Of a DNA stretch of 64,000 nucleotides, positions 1 to 8,405 are shown piece by piece. The notes under the pieces were generated by a model. The model was not told where the DNA came from, made no database searches, and saw only the letters and a program-made list of their open reading frames with translations. The position numbers were made by a program, and so were the translations under genes. The first letter of the stretch is position 1, and each line of letters starts with the position of its first letter. This stretch comes from JACMQX01 sp044225675. GTDB taxonomy: Bacteria; Pseudomonadota; Gammaproteobacteria; Burkholderiales; Burkholderiaceae_C. The DNA lies in assembly GCA_044225675.1 (NCBI GenBank), contig JBGAIH010000013.1:67283-131282 (forward strand). The letters run 5' to 3'.

Positions 1-433
1 CACCGCTTCCCCCGCCGCCTGCGAGGCAGCTCTGGCCGCTGGCGTCGGGCCCGTAGCCCTCGTCGCAGCCACAGCCTCCATCCGGCATGGCGCTTGCGTT
101 GGCCGGGCAGGAGGGCGGTATCTCCACCACCGTGACGGCGTACAGATAGGTATTGCCGTACATGATCATGGCGCAGGAGCTGGGCTGTGCGTCCATGGTG
201 AAATAGCCGGCAGCGGCAAAGCCGTTGGCCTCGTAGAACGCCGAGCAGGAGGCTTGCCAGGTGGCGCCGCGGCCGGGCGTGTAAGGCCAGCCAGCGCGGG
301 TGACGTATTGACCCGGTGTGGGTGAGACGCCGCCGCCTGCATGGGCGACAGGCACGTGAATGGCCCCCATCGCCAACGCCAACGCCAACGCCAGCCCTGC
401 GGCTGACACCCAATGCCTGAACCCTTGCCCCAT
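1..433 (-). CDS. Exported Cys-rich protein, TspB-like, 5' part only
   Basis: The gene runs off the left edge, so only the first 144 codons are visible. The start at 433 is preceded by a strong AAGGAGG ribosome site. The product begins with a signal peptide (charged start, then a Leu/Ala-rich core ending near AHA at about residue 31). A mature region rich in Gly, Tyr and Trp follows. Near residues 112-136 there is a small Cys cluster (CPAN, GGCGCDEGYG, QSC) running into a Gly-rich linker. This order resembles the N-terminal part of TspB/minor-coat-like proteins of filamentous prophages, although such Cys modules also occur in other secreted proteins. The assignment is tentative because the diagnostic C-terminus lies outside the window. 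Confidence 0.55.
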   Translation of the reverse strand, partial: MGQGFRHWVSAAGLALALALAMGAIHVPVAHAGGGVSPTPGQYVTRAGWPYTPGRGATWQASCSAFYEANGFAAAGYFTMDAQPSSCAMIMYGNTYLYAVTVVEIPPSCPANASAMPDGGCGCDEGYGPDASGQSCLAGGGGSG

Positions 434-567
434 GAATCCGCCCCTCCTTGATGAAGCCGCGGATCATATCAATTGAATTATTTAGTGCACAGTTTTTTTA
501 AAGTATGAGCCTAAAAGTCATAAGACCCTGACTTCAAGGAACTGCGGAGTGAGAAAGGGCTGCCCCT

Positions 568-2772
568 TCAGCGCGATCGCCGCAGCAGCAACGCATTGGC
601 CATGACGCTCACGCTCGACAGCGCCATCGCGGCGCCGGCCACCACCGGGTTGAGGTAGCCGAGCGCGGCCAGCGGGATGCCCGCGACGTTGTAGATGAAG
701 GCCCAGAACAGGTTTTGGCGGATCTTGGCGACGGTTCGGCGCGACAGGTCGAGGGCCTCGGCCACCAGCGCGACCTCGCCGCGCATGAGGGTGATGCCGG
801 CCGAGTGCATGGCCACGTCGGTGCCGCTGCCCATGGCGATGCCCACGTCGGCGGCGGCGAGGGCCGGCGCGTCGTTGACGCCGTCGCCCACCATGGCCAC
901 GGTGTGGCCGCCGTTGCGCAGGGCGCGCACGCGCGCCGCCTTGTCGCCGGGCAGCACCTGCGCGATCACCTCCTCGGGCCGCAGGCCGAGCCGCGCGCCC
1001 ATGGCGCGGGCGGCGCCCTCGTTGTCCCCCGAGATCATGACCACCCGCACGCCCCGCGCGCGCAAGGCCGCCAGCGCTTCGGCGGCGCCGGGCTTGGGTT
1101 CGTCGCCAAAGGCGAGCAGGGCGCGCGCGACCGGCGCCTGCGCTGCGTCGGCCTGCTCGGCCACCATCGAGACGGTGGCGCCGGCCGCCTGCAGCCGCTC
1201 GGCGTGCGCGGCCAACGCGCCGGGCTGAACGGCGAGCTCATTCATCCAGCGCAGACTGCCCACCCGCCACGTCCGTCCTCCGACCTCGCCCTGGCTGCCC
1301 CGACCCGGCACGGCCTGCACCTCGCGCGCCGCCGGCAACGCCAGGCCCCGGTCCTTGGCGGCCTGCACCACGGCACGCGCCAGCGGATGCTCGCTGCCCG
1401 CCTGCACCGCCGCCACTGCCGCCAGCACGGTGGATTCGGCGCTGGCCGCAGCATCGTTATCGGGCAACTGAAGCGCAGTGAGCACCGGCCGGCCGACGGT
1501 GAGCGTGCCGGTCTTGTCGAAAGCCACCACGTCGACCTTGTGCGCGACTTCCAGCGCCTGCACGTCCTTGATCAGGATGCCGCGCTGCGCCGCCAGCCCG
1601 GTGCCGGCCATGATGGCCGCCGGCGTGGCCAGGCCGAGCGCGCAGGGGCAGGCGATCACGAGCACCGCCACCGCGTGGATGAGCGCGGCCTCCACACCGG
1701 CGCCCGCCACCAGCCAGCCGGCCAGTGTTAGCAGGGCCACACCGAACACGACCGGCACGAACACCGCCGAGACCTGGTCGACCAGGCGCTGGATCGGCGC
1801 CTTGGCCGCCTGCGCGTCCTCGACCAGGCGGATGATGTGCGCGAGCACGGATTCGCTGCCCACCGCTGTGACCTGCATCATCACCCGGCCATCGCCATTG
1901 ATGCTGCCGCCGGTCAGCGCGGCGCCTTCCGTCTTGCCGACGGGCAGGGATTCGCCGGTGAGCATGGATTCGTCGACCTGCGTGCGGCCCTCGAGCACCG
2001 TGCCGTCCGCAGGCACGCGCTCGCCAGCGCGCACGACGAGCCGGTCGCCCGCCAGCAGTTCGTCGACGGGCACGTCCTCCTCCTCGCCGGTGGCGCGCAG
2101 CACGTGGGCGCGCTCGGGCCGCAGCGCATGCAGCGCACGGATCGCGGTGGTGGCCTGGCGCTTGGCGCGCGCCTCCAGCCACTTGCCCAGCAGCACCAGC
2201 GTGACGACGACGGCCGACGCTTCGAAGTACAGATGCGGCATGCCCCCGTCGGCGGTGAGCCACAGCCACATCGACAGGCCCCAGCCCGCGCTGGTGCCCA
2301 CGGCCACCAGCAGGTCCATGTTGCCGGTGAAGGCGCGCAGTGCATGCCAGCCCGCACGGTAGAAGCGGGCGCCGAGGATGAACTGCACCGGCGTGGCCAG
2401 CGCGAATTGCATCCAGGCCGGTAGCATCCAGTGGCGGCCGAAGAGGTCAGCCAGCATCGGCAGCACCAGTGGCGCCGACAGCGCCAGGCCGATGCCCACC
2501 GGCAGAAAGCCGGCCCAGGGCGAGGGATCAGGCGCGTGGCCATCCTCGGGCGAACGCGGCTCGTACCCGGCGTCGCGCACCGCCCGGCGCAGGCGCGAGG
2601 GCGGCGCGACGGCGGCATCGAACACCACATGGGCGCTCTCGGTCGCGAGGTTGACCGACGCCTCCTGCACGCCGGGCACCTTGCGCAGAGCCCGTTCGAC
2701 GCGCGTGACGCAGGAGGCGCAGGTCATGCCGCCGATGGAAATGGTGTCGGACGAGGGTGCGGATGTGTTCAT
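568..2772 (-). CDS. copA: Copper-exporting P1B-type ATPase CopA
   Basis: This inner-membrane ATPase pumps Cu(I) out of the cytoplasm. The 734-residue product has one N-terminal heavy-metal-binding domain with GMTCASC (Cys18 and Cys21). It then has the membrane segments of a P1B pump, a TGES actuator motif, the CPC transport motif in the segment before the P domain, the phosphorylated DKTGT motif and GDGVNDAP. Length and motif order match CopA. The open frame extends 50 codons further upstream, but I start at 2772, the Met just before the metal-binding domain, because the upstream part overlaps a CueR-type promoter. No ribosome site precedes 2772, so translation may be leaderless. The gene is divergent from copZ-cueR, which supports copper-responsive control. 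Confidence 0.95.
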   Translation of the reverse strand: MNTSAPSSDTISIGGMTCASCVTRVERALRKVPGVQEASVNLATESAHVVFDAAVAPPSRLRRAVRDAGYEPRSPEDGHAPDPSPWAGFLPVGIGLALSAPLVLPMLADLFGRHWMLPAWMQFALATPVQFILGARFYRAGWHALRAFTGNMDLLVAVGTSAGWGLSMWLWLTADGGMPHLYFEASAVVVTLVLLGKWLEARAKRQATTAIRALHALRPERAHVLRATGEEEDVPVDELLAGDRLVVRAGERVPADGTVLEGRTQVDESMLTGESLPVGKTEGAALTGGSINGDGRVMMQVTAVGSESVLAHIIRLVEDAQAAKAPIQRLVDQVSAVFVPVVFGVALLTLAGWLVAGAGVEAALIHAVAVLVIACPCALGLATPAAIMAGTGLAAQRGILIKDVQALEVAHKVDVVAFDKTGTLTVGRPVLTALQLPDNDAAASAESTVLAAVAAVQAGSEHPLARAVVQAAKDRGLALPAAREVQAVPGRGSQGEVGGRTWRVGSLRWMNELAVQPGALAAHAERLQAAGATVSMVAEQADAAQAPVARALLAFGDEPKPGAAEALAALRARGVRVVMISGDNEGAARAMGARLGLRPEEVIAQVLPGDKAARVRALRNGGHTVAMVGDGVNDAPALAAADVGIAMGSGTDVAMHSAGITLMRGEVALVAEALDLSRRTVAKIRQNLFWAFIYNVAGIPLAALGYLNPVVAGAAMALSSVSVMANALLLRRSR

Positions 2773-2779
2773 GGAAGCG

Positions 2780-2810
2780 ATGTTCAACCCTGACACCATG
2801 GGAAGGTCAA
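2780..2810 (-). promoter_or_regulatory. CueR-type promoter/operator of copA
   Basis: Read on the minus strand, a TTGACC -35 element (2810-2805) is followed by exactly 19 bases and then GAACAT (2785-2780) as -10. The spacer carries an imperfect dyad beginning ACCTTCCCATGG and ending AGGGT. The 19-bp spacer and ACCTTCC-type dyad are hallmarks of MerR/CueR-activated promoters. The predicted transcription start falls next to the copA ATG at 2772. Confidence 0.7.
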
Positions 2811-2857
2811 GCCGGGCTGCGGCATGCCCCTGTTCGCAGCAGCGGGATTCGCCGCGC

Positions 2858-2888
2858 TTGACCTTACCACCGTGGCAAGGTTCACAGT
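2858..2888 (+). promoter_or_regulatory. CueR-type promoter/operator of copZ-cueR
   Basis: TTGACC (2858-2863) is followed by a 19-bp spacer and a weak -10 (CACAGT, 2883-2888). Between them lies a near-perfect dyad at 2861-2881, with left arm ACCTTACCAC and right arm GTGGCAAGGT. This is the canonical layout of a CueR operator. It lies 33 bp before copZ, and cueR follows copZ, so CueR probably controls its own transcription here. Confidence 0.75.
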
Positions 2889-2920
2889 ATGCTCCGGACG
2901 CACCTTCAGGAGAGCACCGC

Positions 2921-3115
2921 ATGAATCAGACATTCGACGTCAAGGGCATGACCTGCGGCCACTGCGAACGCGCAGTGACGCAGGCCGTCAGGGCCGTGGA
3001 CCCGCAGGCGCAGGTCAAGGTGGACCGCGCGGCCGGCAAGGTCGAGGTCGAGACCACCCAGCCGCGCGAGGCCGTGGCGCGCGCCATTGCCGAAGAAGGC
3101 TACGCCGTCGCGTGA
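2921..3115 (+). CDS. copZ: Copper chaperone CopZ (heavy-metal-associated domain)
   Basis: This 64-residue, single-domain cytosolic protein binds Cu(I) and delivers it to CopA. It begins MNQTFDVKGMTCGHC, so the metal-binding pair is Cys12 and Cys15 in the MTCxxC motif. The remainder fits one ferredoxin-like HMA fold. The ribosome site AGGAGA sits 8 bases before the ATG. It lies between its CueR-type promoter and cueR, and its stop overlaps an alternative GTG start of cueR, so the two genes are probably co-transcribed. Confidence 0.92.
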   Translation: MNQTFDVKGMTCGHCERAVTQAVRAVDPQAQVKVDRAAGKVEVETTQPREAVARAIAEEGYAVA

Positions 3116-3126
3116 AGGCCGCCGCG

Positions 3127-3600
3127 ATGGCCACGCACAGCGCATCCCGTACAGATCGCACGGCTCGCACGGGTTTCGGCGACGCATCCCCGGCGTTGGC
3201 CTGGCCCGTCAACATCGGCGCGGCGGCCAGCCGCTCGGGCGTGTCGGCCAAGATGGTGCGGCACTACGAGTCGCTCGGCCTGCTGGCGGCCGTGGCACGC
3301 ACCGACAGCGGCTACCGGCTCTACACCGAGGCGGACGTGCACGTGCTGCGCTTCATCAAGCGCTCGCGCGACCTGGGCTTTTCGATGGCCGAGATCGCCG
3401 AGCTGGTCGGCCTGTGGAACAACCGGCGCCGCGCCAGTGCGAGCGTCAAGCGCATTGCCGAAAAGCATGCCGCCGACCTCGCGCGGCGCATCGAGGAGAT
3501 GCAGGCCATGCAGCGCACGCTGGGCCACCTGATCCACTGCTGCCACGGCGACAGCCGGCCCGACTGCCCGATCCTCGACGATCTGGCGGGCGAGCACTGA
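3127..3600 (+). CDS. cueR: Cu(I)-responsive MerR-family regulator CueR
   Basis: The 157-residue product is a MerR-family activator that senses cytosolic Cu(I). The winged helix covers about residues 20-90, with the conserved VSAKMVRHYESLGLL segment. A dimerisation coiled coil follows, and then the metal-binding loop CCHGDSRPDCPIL near the C-terminus, where the two spaced Cys residues match the CueR ligands. The N-terminus is about 20 residues longer than usual. An in-frame GTG at 3112 that overlaps the copZ stop is an alternative start. Its likely targets are the two ACCTTnCC-type dyads between copA and copZ. Confidence 0.9.
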   Translation: MATHSASRTDRTARTGFGDASPALAWPVNIGAAASRSGVSAKMVRHYESLGLLAAVARTDSGYRLYTEADVHVLRFIKRSRDLGFSMAEIAELVGLWNNRRRASASVKRIAEKHAADLARRIEEMQAMQRTLGHLIHCCHGDSRPDCPILDDLAGEH

Positions 3601-3645
3601 GGCGACCCTGCCGGCCCGGCCCGCGCGACGCCGTAACATCGCGCC

Positions 3646-4377
3646 ATGGTCACCAAGCCCCGCATCCTCGTGGTGGAAGACGAGCCCGGCATCGCCGACA
3701 CCTTGCGCTACGTGCTGGAGACCGAGGGCTTCACGCCGGTGTGGTGCGCCACTGCGGCCGACGCTCTGCGCGAGTTCCGCGCCGCGCCGCCGGCGCTGGC
3801 CGTGCTGGACGTCGGCCTGCCCGACCTGAACGGATTCGAGCTGTTCCGCCAGCTGCAGGCACTGCCGGGCGGCCTGGCCGTGCCCATGCTCTTCCTGACC
3901 GCGCGCAGTGACGAGATCGACCGCGTCGTGGGACTGGAGCTGGGCGCGGACGACTACATCGCCAAGCCGTTTTCGCCACGTGAGCTGACGGCGCGGGTGC
4001 GCACCATCCTTCGCCGCTCGGCGCGCGCTGCGCCACCGGCCAGCGCCGCGCCGCTGCGGCTCGACGAGGAGCGGCGGCGCATCTTCTTCTACGGCCAGGC
4101 GCTCGATCTGTCGCGCTATGAATACGGTCTGCTCTGCACGCTGATGCGTCGGCCCGGCCGCGTCTTCACCCGCGACGAGCTGCTGCGCCTGGTCTGGGAC
4201 GCGAGCGCCGACAGCTTCGACCGCACGGTCGATGCCCACGTCAAGACGCTGCGCGCCAAGCTGCGCGCCGTCGCGCCAGGCGTCGAGGCGGTCCGCACGC
4301 TGCGCGGCACCGGCTACGCGCTGGCCGAGGACCTGCCGCCCCGGCCGCCAACGCCACCGGCAACGGCAACGGCCTGA
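3646..4377 (+). CDS. creB: Response regulator CreB
   Basis: This OmpR-class regulator has an N-terminal receiver domain with acidic residues EDE near position 11, phospho-acceptor Asp55 (LDVGLPD) and Lys107 in AKPFS. A C-terminal winged helix (about 130-225) contains the FDRTVDAHVKTLRAKL recognition segment. The 243-residue length is normal for the family. It is followed after 2 bp by a sensor kinase gene and then by creD, with a CreB-type operator before creD. Together these identify the CreBC system, which responds to metabolic state and, in some bacteria, to beta-lactam stress. The receiver alone would not separate it from other OmpR-type regulators; the assignment rests on context. Confidence 0.85.
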   Translation: MVTKPRILVVEDEPGIADTLRYVLETEGFTPVWCATAADALREFRAAPPALAVLDVGLPDLNGFELFRQLQALPGGLAVPMLFLTARSDEIDRVVGLELGADDYIAKPFSPRELTARVRTILRRSARAAPPASAAPLRLDEERRRIFFYGQALDLSRYEYGLLCTLMRRPGRVFTRDELLRLVWDASADSFDRTVDAHVKTLRAKLRAVAPGVEAVRTLRGTGYALAEDLPPRPPTPPATATA

Positions 4378-4379
4378 CC

Positions 4380-5849
4380 ATGACGCTGCGCAACCGCGTG
4401 TTCGCGGGCATCGTGCTCATCTACCTGGCCGGGCTTGCGTTCTTCATGTTCCGGGCGATGAGCGACATCGACCCGCGCTACCGCGAGTCGGCCGAGGACT
4501 CGCTGGTGGAAACCGCGCACCTGCTGGCCACGCTGCTGGAGCAGGACCTGCGCGCGGCGCCCGGCTCCAGCGCAGCGCCCGACGCGGCTCGCCTCCCGGC
4601 GCTGTTTGCCGCCCTGCAGGCCCGCCGCTTCTCGGCGCAGATCTATGACGTGCACAAGACCCAGGTGGAGCTGCGCGCCAGCGTGACCGACGCACGCGGG
4701 CGCGTGCTGTTCGACTCCACCGGCCGCAACACCGGCGCGGACTTCTCGGCCTGGCGCGATGTGGCGCTCGCCCTGCGCGGCGAATATGGCGCGCGCACCT
4801 CGCCCGACCGCGCCGACGACCCGTCCACCATGGTGATGTATGTGAGCGTGCCGGTGCGCGCGCCCGACGGCGCCATCGTCGCAGCGGTCACGGCCGGCAA
4901 GCCCACGCGCAGCTTCGGCCGCTTTGTCGATGCGGCGCGGCGCAAGACGCTCGTGACAGGCCTGGTGGCGGGTGGCGCCGTGCTGGTGCTCGGGCTGCTC
5001 GTCTCGCTCTGGCTGGTGCGGCCCTTCGGCGTGCTGGGCGACTACGTGCGCCACGTGCGCGAGCACCGCCGGCTCGACCTGGCGCGGGCCTTGCGCCGCG
5101 CCGCATTCGCCTTGCGTTCGGCCTTCGGCGAGCTGCGCCATGCGCTGGCGGGCCGCAGCTATGCGGCCGACTACGTGCAGACGCTGACGCACGAGGTCAA
5201 GAGCCCGCTGTCGGCCATCCGCGGCGCGGCGGAGCTGCTGCACGAGCCGCTGCCGCCCGCCGAGCGCGCGCGCTTTCTGGCCAACATCGAGCGCGAGACC
5301 CAGCGCATCCAGGACATCGTGGACCGCATGATGGAGCTGACCGCGCTGGAGTCGCGCCGCGGGCTCGACCAGACCGAACCCGTCGCGTTGCGGGCCCTGC
5401 TGGCCGAGCGCGCCGCCAGCGCGCAGGCGGCCGGTGCGCAGCGGGGCATCCGCGTGCGGCTGGCGTGGCCGCAGGACGGGCAGACCCTGCCGGAGCTGGC
5501 GGTGCGCGGCGACGCCTTCCTGCTGCACCGCGCTGTCGGCAATCTGCTGGACAACGCGCTGGAGTTCAGCCCCGAGGGTGGCGAAGTGGTGCTGGCGCTG
5601 GAGGCCGGGCCGCGCCAGGTGACGATCGAGGTGCGCGACGGCGGACCGGGCGTGCCAGCCTATGCGCTGGGCCAGGTGTTCGAGCGCTTCTACTCGCTCG
5701 CACGGCCCGGCACCGGCCGACGCAGCACCGGCCTGGGCCTGGCCTTCGTGCGCGAGATCGCCCACCTGCACAAGGGCGAGGCCACGTTGGCCAACCGGCC
5801 CGAGGGCGGGGCGGTGGCCCGGCTGGTGCTGCCGCTGGCGCGCGGCTGA
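4380..5849 (+). CDS. creC: Sensor histidine kinase CreC
   Basis: This 489-residue inner-membrane kinase has a first membrane helix at about residues 8-26. A periplasmic sensor region of about 160 residues follows, then a second helix near 192-215, a dimerisation domain with the phospho-accepting His271 (LTHEVKSPLSAIRGA) and an ATPase domain with N-box NLLDNALEFSPEG, DGGPG and GLGLAFVREI. It begins 2 bp after creB and is followed by creD. The overall plan, including the CreC-like CACHE-type periplasmic region, agrees with CreC. The signal sensed is not evident from sequence. Confidence 0.87.
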   Translation: MTLRNRVFAGIVLIYLAGLAFFMFRAMSDIDPRYRESAEDSLVETAHLLATLLEQDLRAAPGSSAAPDAARLPALFAALQARRFSAQIYDVHKTQVELRASVTDARGRVLFDSTGRNTGADFSAWRDVALALRGEYGARTSPDRADDPSTMVMYVSVPVRAPDGAIVAAVTAGKPTRSFGRFVDAARRKTLVTGLVAGGAVLVLGLLVSLWLVRPFGVLGDYVRHVREHRRLDLARALRRAAFALRSAFGELRHALAGRSYAADYVQTLTHEVKSPLSAIRGAAELLHEPLPPAERARFLANIERETQRIQDIVDRMMELTALESRRGLDQTEPVALRALLAERAASAQAAGAQRGIRVRLAWPQDGQTLPELAVRGDAFLLHRAVGNLLDNALEFSPEGGEVVLALEAGPRQVTIEVRDGGPGVPAYALGQVFERFYSLARPGTGRRSTGLGLAFVREIAHLHKGEATLANRPEGGAVARLVLPLARG

Positions 5850-5869
5850 AGCGGCCGGCGCTCGCCGGC

Positions 5870-5885
5870 TTCACACGGACTTCAC
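5870..5885 (+). promoter_or_regulatory. cre-tag (CreB binding site) upstream of creD
   Basis: The sequence TTCACACGGACTTCAC is a perfect match to the direct-repeat consensus TTCAC-N6-TTCAC known as the CreB-binding site. It lies in the 94-bp gap between creC and creD, 58 bp before the creD ATG, as expected for a CreB-activated creD promoter. Confidence 0.85.
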
Positions 5886-5943
5886 ACGGCGCGCACAGTC
5901 GCCGCGCAGCATCGGGGCCTTTCCATTCACCCGAAGGACACCC

Positions 5944-7404
5944 ATGCTCCGACTGTTCCGAAACTCCGCCCTGTCCAAGATCCTCATGCTGCTGGCCGTG
6001 CTGCTCGTGCTGTGCGTGCCGCTGTCGCAGATCGGCTCGCTCATCGAGGAGCGGGGCAACAGCCAGGAGCAGGCGGCGACCGAACTGGCCGCCACCTACG
6101 CCGGCCCGCAGACCGTCGTCGGGCCGCTGCTGGTCGTGCCCTATGTCGAGCGCTGGACCACCGAGGAGGAGCGCCCCGTCAAGATCAAGGTGAAGGAGCG
6201 CGACGAGACCGAGGTCGAGAAGACGGTGCTGCGCATGGTGCGCACCAGCCACGCACGCGAGCGGGCGCACATCGTGTTCCCGACGCGCCTGGACGTGCAG
6301 GGCACGCTGGCGCCGCAGGAGCGCTACCGCGGCATCTTCACCGTGCCGTTCTACAACCTGCAGGCCCGCATCACCGGCAGCCTGCCGCCCTTCGATCCGG
6401 CCGCCGTGCAACGCGCCGTCAAGGACTCCACGCTTGAGTTCGGCGCCCCGGTGCTGGCGCTGGCCCTGGGCGACGTGCGCGGCATCGACGGCGCGCCCCA
6501 GCTGATCGCGGGCAGCGAGACGCTGCGCTTCGGCCAGCGCATCCCGGGCGCCTCGGCCCACGCCTGGCTCGCCGCCGGGGTGCATGCGCCGCTGGCCGGC
6601 GCGGCGCTGCAGGCCTTCGACAGGCGCCAGCCGCTGCCGTTCGACCTGCGGCTGGGCCTGGTGGGGCAGCGGCAGCTGGCCATCGCGCCGGTGGCCGACG
6701 AGACCACCGCGCAGCTCAAGTCGGCCTGGCCGCACCCGAGTTTCGGCGGCCGCTTTCTGGCCACGAACCGTGTGGTCGGGCCGGCTGGCTTCGACGCCCG
6801 CTGGGCCGTGTCGTCGCTCGTCACTGACGCGCGCGGGCAGATCGTGGCGGCCGAGCAGGCCAGCGAGCCCGAGCGCCGCGGCAGCCTCGACACCTTCGAC
6901 GTCACGCTGGCGCAGCCGCTCAATGTGTACGCGCAGTCCAACCGCGCCATCAAGTACGGCGCGCTCTTCGTCGGCCTGGTGCTGATGACGACCTTCATGT
7001 TCGAGCTGCTGCGCAAGCTGCGCATGCATCCGGTGCAGTACGGCCTGGTGGGGCTGTCGATCGCGCTGTTCTTCCTGCTGCTGCTGGCGCTGTCGGAGAA
7101 GATGGATTTCTGGAAGGCCTATGCCGGCGGCGCGGCCGCCAGCGTGGCCTTGCTGTCGGTGTATTTCAGTGCCGTGCTGCAGGGCTGGCGGCGCGGTGCG
7201 GCGCTCGGCGGCTTCGTCGGCCTGCTCTATGCCGCGCTGTACGGCCTGCTGGCTTCCGAGAACAATGCGCTGCTGCTCGGAGCCCTGCTGCTGTTCGGCA
7301 TGCTGGCCACCCTGATGATCGCCACCCGCCGCGTCGACTGGTATGCGCTGGGCGGCGGCGCAGCGGCTCCGCGTTCGGCGGTGCCGGACGCTGCAGGAGC
7401 CTGA
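5944..7404 (+). CDS. creD: Inner-membrane protein CreD
   Basis: The 486-residue product is a polytopic inner-membrane protein of the CreD family, linked to envelope integrity and, when over-expressed, to colicin tolerance. It has an N-terminal membrane helix (KILMLLAVLLVLCVPLSQI) and the family segment GPLLVVPY. A large periplasmic domain occupies about 60-330, and a cluster of membrane helices fills the last 150 residues. An AAGGA ribosome site precedes the ATG at 5944. A CreB operator lies just upstream, so expression should depend on CreBC. The length is slightly above the usual 450 residues because of a longer C-terminus. Confidence 0.9.
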   Translation: MLRLFRNSALSKILMLLAVLLVLCVPLSQIGSLIEERGNSQEQAATELAATYAGPQTVVGPLLVVPYVERWTTEEERPVKIKVKERDETEVEKTVLRMVRTSHARERAHIVFPTRLDVQGTLAPQERYRGIFTVPFYNLQARITGSLPPFDPAAVQRAVKDSTLEFGAPVLALALGDVRGIDGAPQLIAGSETLRFGQRIPGASAHAWLAAGVHAPLAGAALQAFDRRQPLPFDLRLGLVGQRQLAIAPVADETTAQLKSAWPHPSFGGRFLATNRVVGPAGFDARWAVSSLVTDARGQIVAAEQASEPERRGSLDTFDVTLAQPLNVYAQSNRAIKYGALFVGLVLMTTFMFELLRKLRMHPVQYGLVGLSIALFFLLLLALSEKMDFWKAYAGGAAASVALLSVYFSAVLQGWRRGAALGGFVGLLYAALYGLLASENNALLLGALLLFGMLATLMIATRRVDWYALGGGAAAPRSAVPDAAGA

Positions 7405-7408
7405 AGCC

Positions 7409-7534
7409 ATGGCGCACATCAGACCCGGAACGGACCTGCCGGCCGGCACCGGCCGGGCCCGGCTGGCCCGGGCGCTGGCTGCGGCGATCCTGCGCCGCAC
7501 GCGGCGGCTGGACCGGCGCAGGTTCACCTCATAG
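7409..7534 (+). CDS. Small Arg-rich ORF after creD (doubtful)
   Basis: A 41-codon frame begins 4 bp after the creD stop. It encodes a strongly basic peptide with many Arg and Ala, and has no convincing ribosome site. In DNA this GC-rich such frames arise by chance, and the underlying bases (7440-7480) form GGCCGGGCCCGG-type dyads that may instead end creD transcription. I list it only because of the tight spacing to creD. Confidence 0.2.
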   Translation: MAHIRPGTDLPAGTGRARLARALAAAILRRTRRLDRRRFTS

Positions 7535-7606
7535 GCCGCCAGCGACGTGCGCGCTCCTGCCAGTTCCTTCTCCGCGACAGGGGCTGCGCTGCCTAGAATC
7601 AGCCGC

Positions 7607-8281
7607 ATGCCCTCCCCGAACCCAGCGTCCTCCCGCCCGTCGCCGGTGCCGCCCGGCCTGTTCCTCGCCGACGACGACCGCGTGCCGCGATGCACCTGGT
7701 GTCAGGCCACACCGCTGTACCGCCACTACCACGACACCGAATGGGGCTTTCCGGTCGACGACGACCGGCGCCTGTTCGAAAAGCTCTGCCTCGAAGGCTT
7801 CCAGTCGGGCCTGAGCTGGCTGACCATCCTCAACAAGCGCGAGAACTTCCGCAAGGCCTTTGCCAACTTCGAAGCCACGAAGCTCGCCAGGTTCGGTGAG
7901 AAGGACGTCGAGCGCCTGCTGCAGGACGCGGGCATCGTGCGGCATCGCGGCAAGATCGAGTCCACCATCAACAACGCACAGCGCGTGCTGGAGCTTCGCA
8001 AGGAGTTCGGCTCGCTGGCGGCCTATGTGTGGCAGTACGAGGCCCAGGCCCAGGCCGGCCGCCCCGCGAAGCTCACGCTGGAGGCCGCCCGCGCGCAGAC
8101 CACCTCGCCGGCCTCGGTCGCGCTGTCCAAGGACCTGCGCAAGCGCGGCTGGAGCTTCGTCGGGCCGACGACGGTGTACGCGTTCATGCAGGCGATGGGC
8201 CTGGTCAATGACCACATCGAGGGCTGCGCCTCGCGGGCACCTGCCCTCAAGGCGCGCAAGGCGTTCAAGCCGCCGACCTGA
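7607..8281 (+). CDS. tag: DNA-3-methyladenine glycosylase I
   Basis: This enzyme removes N3-methyladenine from alkylated DNA and starts base excision repair. The 224-residue product shows the family signature RCTWCQ followed by YHDTEWGFPV, then LFEKLCLEGFQSGLSW and the C-terminal NDHIEGC. The Cys and His residues at both ends match the zinc ligands of Tag. I start at the Met at 7607, which leaves a 30-residue Pro/Ser-rich extension before the conserved core; an in-frame upstream start is also possible. It stands alone between creD and an unrelated exported-protein gene. Confidence 0.93.
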   Translation: MPSPNPASSRPSPVPPGLFLADDDRVPRCTWCQATPLYRHYHDTEWGFPVDDDRRLFEKLCLEGFQSGLSWLTILNKRENFRKAFANFEATKLARFGEKDVERLLQDAGIVRHRGKIESTINNAQRVLELRKEFGSLAAYVWQYEAQAQAGRPAKLTLEAARAQTTSPASVALSKDLRKRGWSFVGPTTVYAFMQAMGLVNDHIEGCASRAPALKARKAFKPPT

Positions 8282-8405
8282 AACCGCTGCAACCGCCTGC
8301 AACAGGGCGGCCTCCTGACGGACGCATGCGCCGCCGGCCTACACGGCCGGCGGAACCGGCGCGAACAATGGAGTCCTTCCCCCACTTACCCGAAGGAGAT
8401 CCACC

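Noticed and set aside
5566..7695. A 709-codon minus-strand frame across creC-creD
   Set aside because: It is antisense to genes with clear motifs, and its product is low-complexity Arg/Gln/His-rich sequence.
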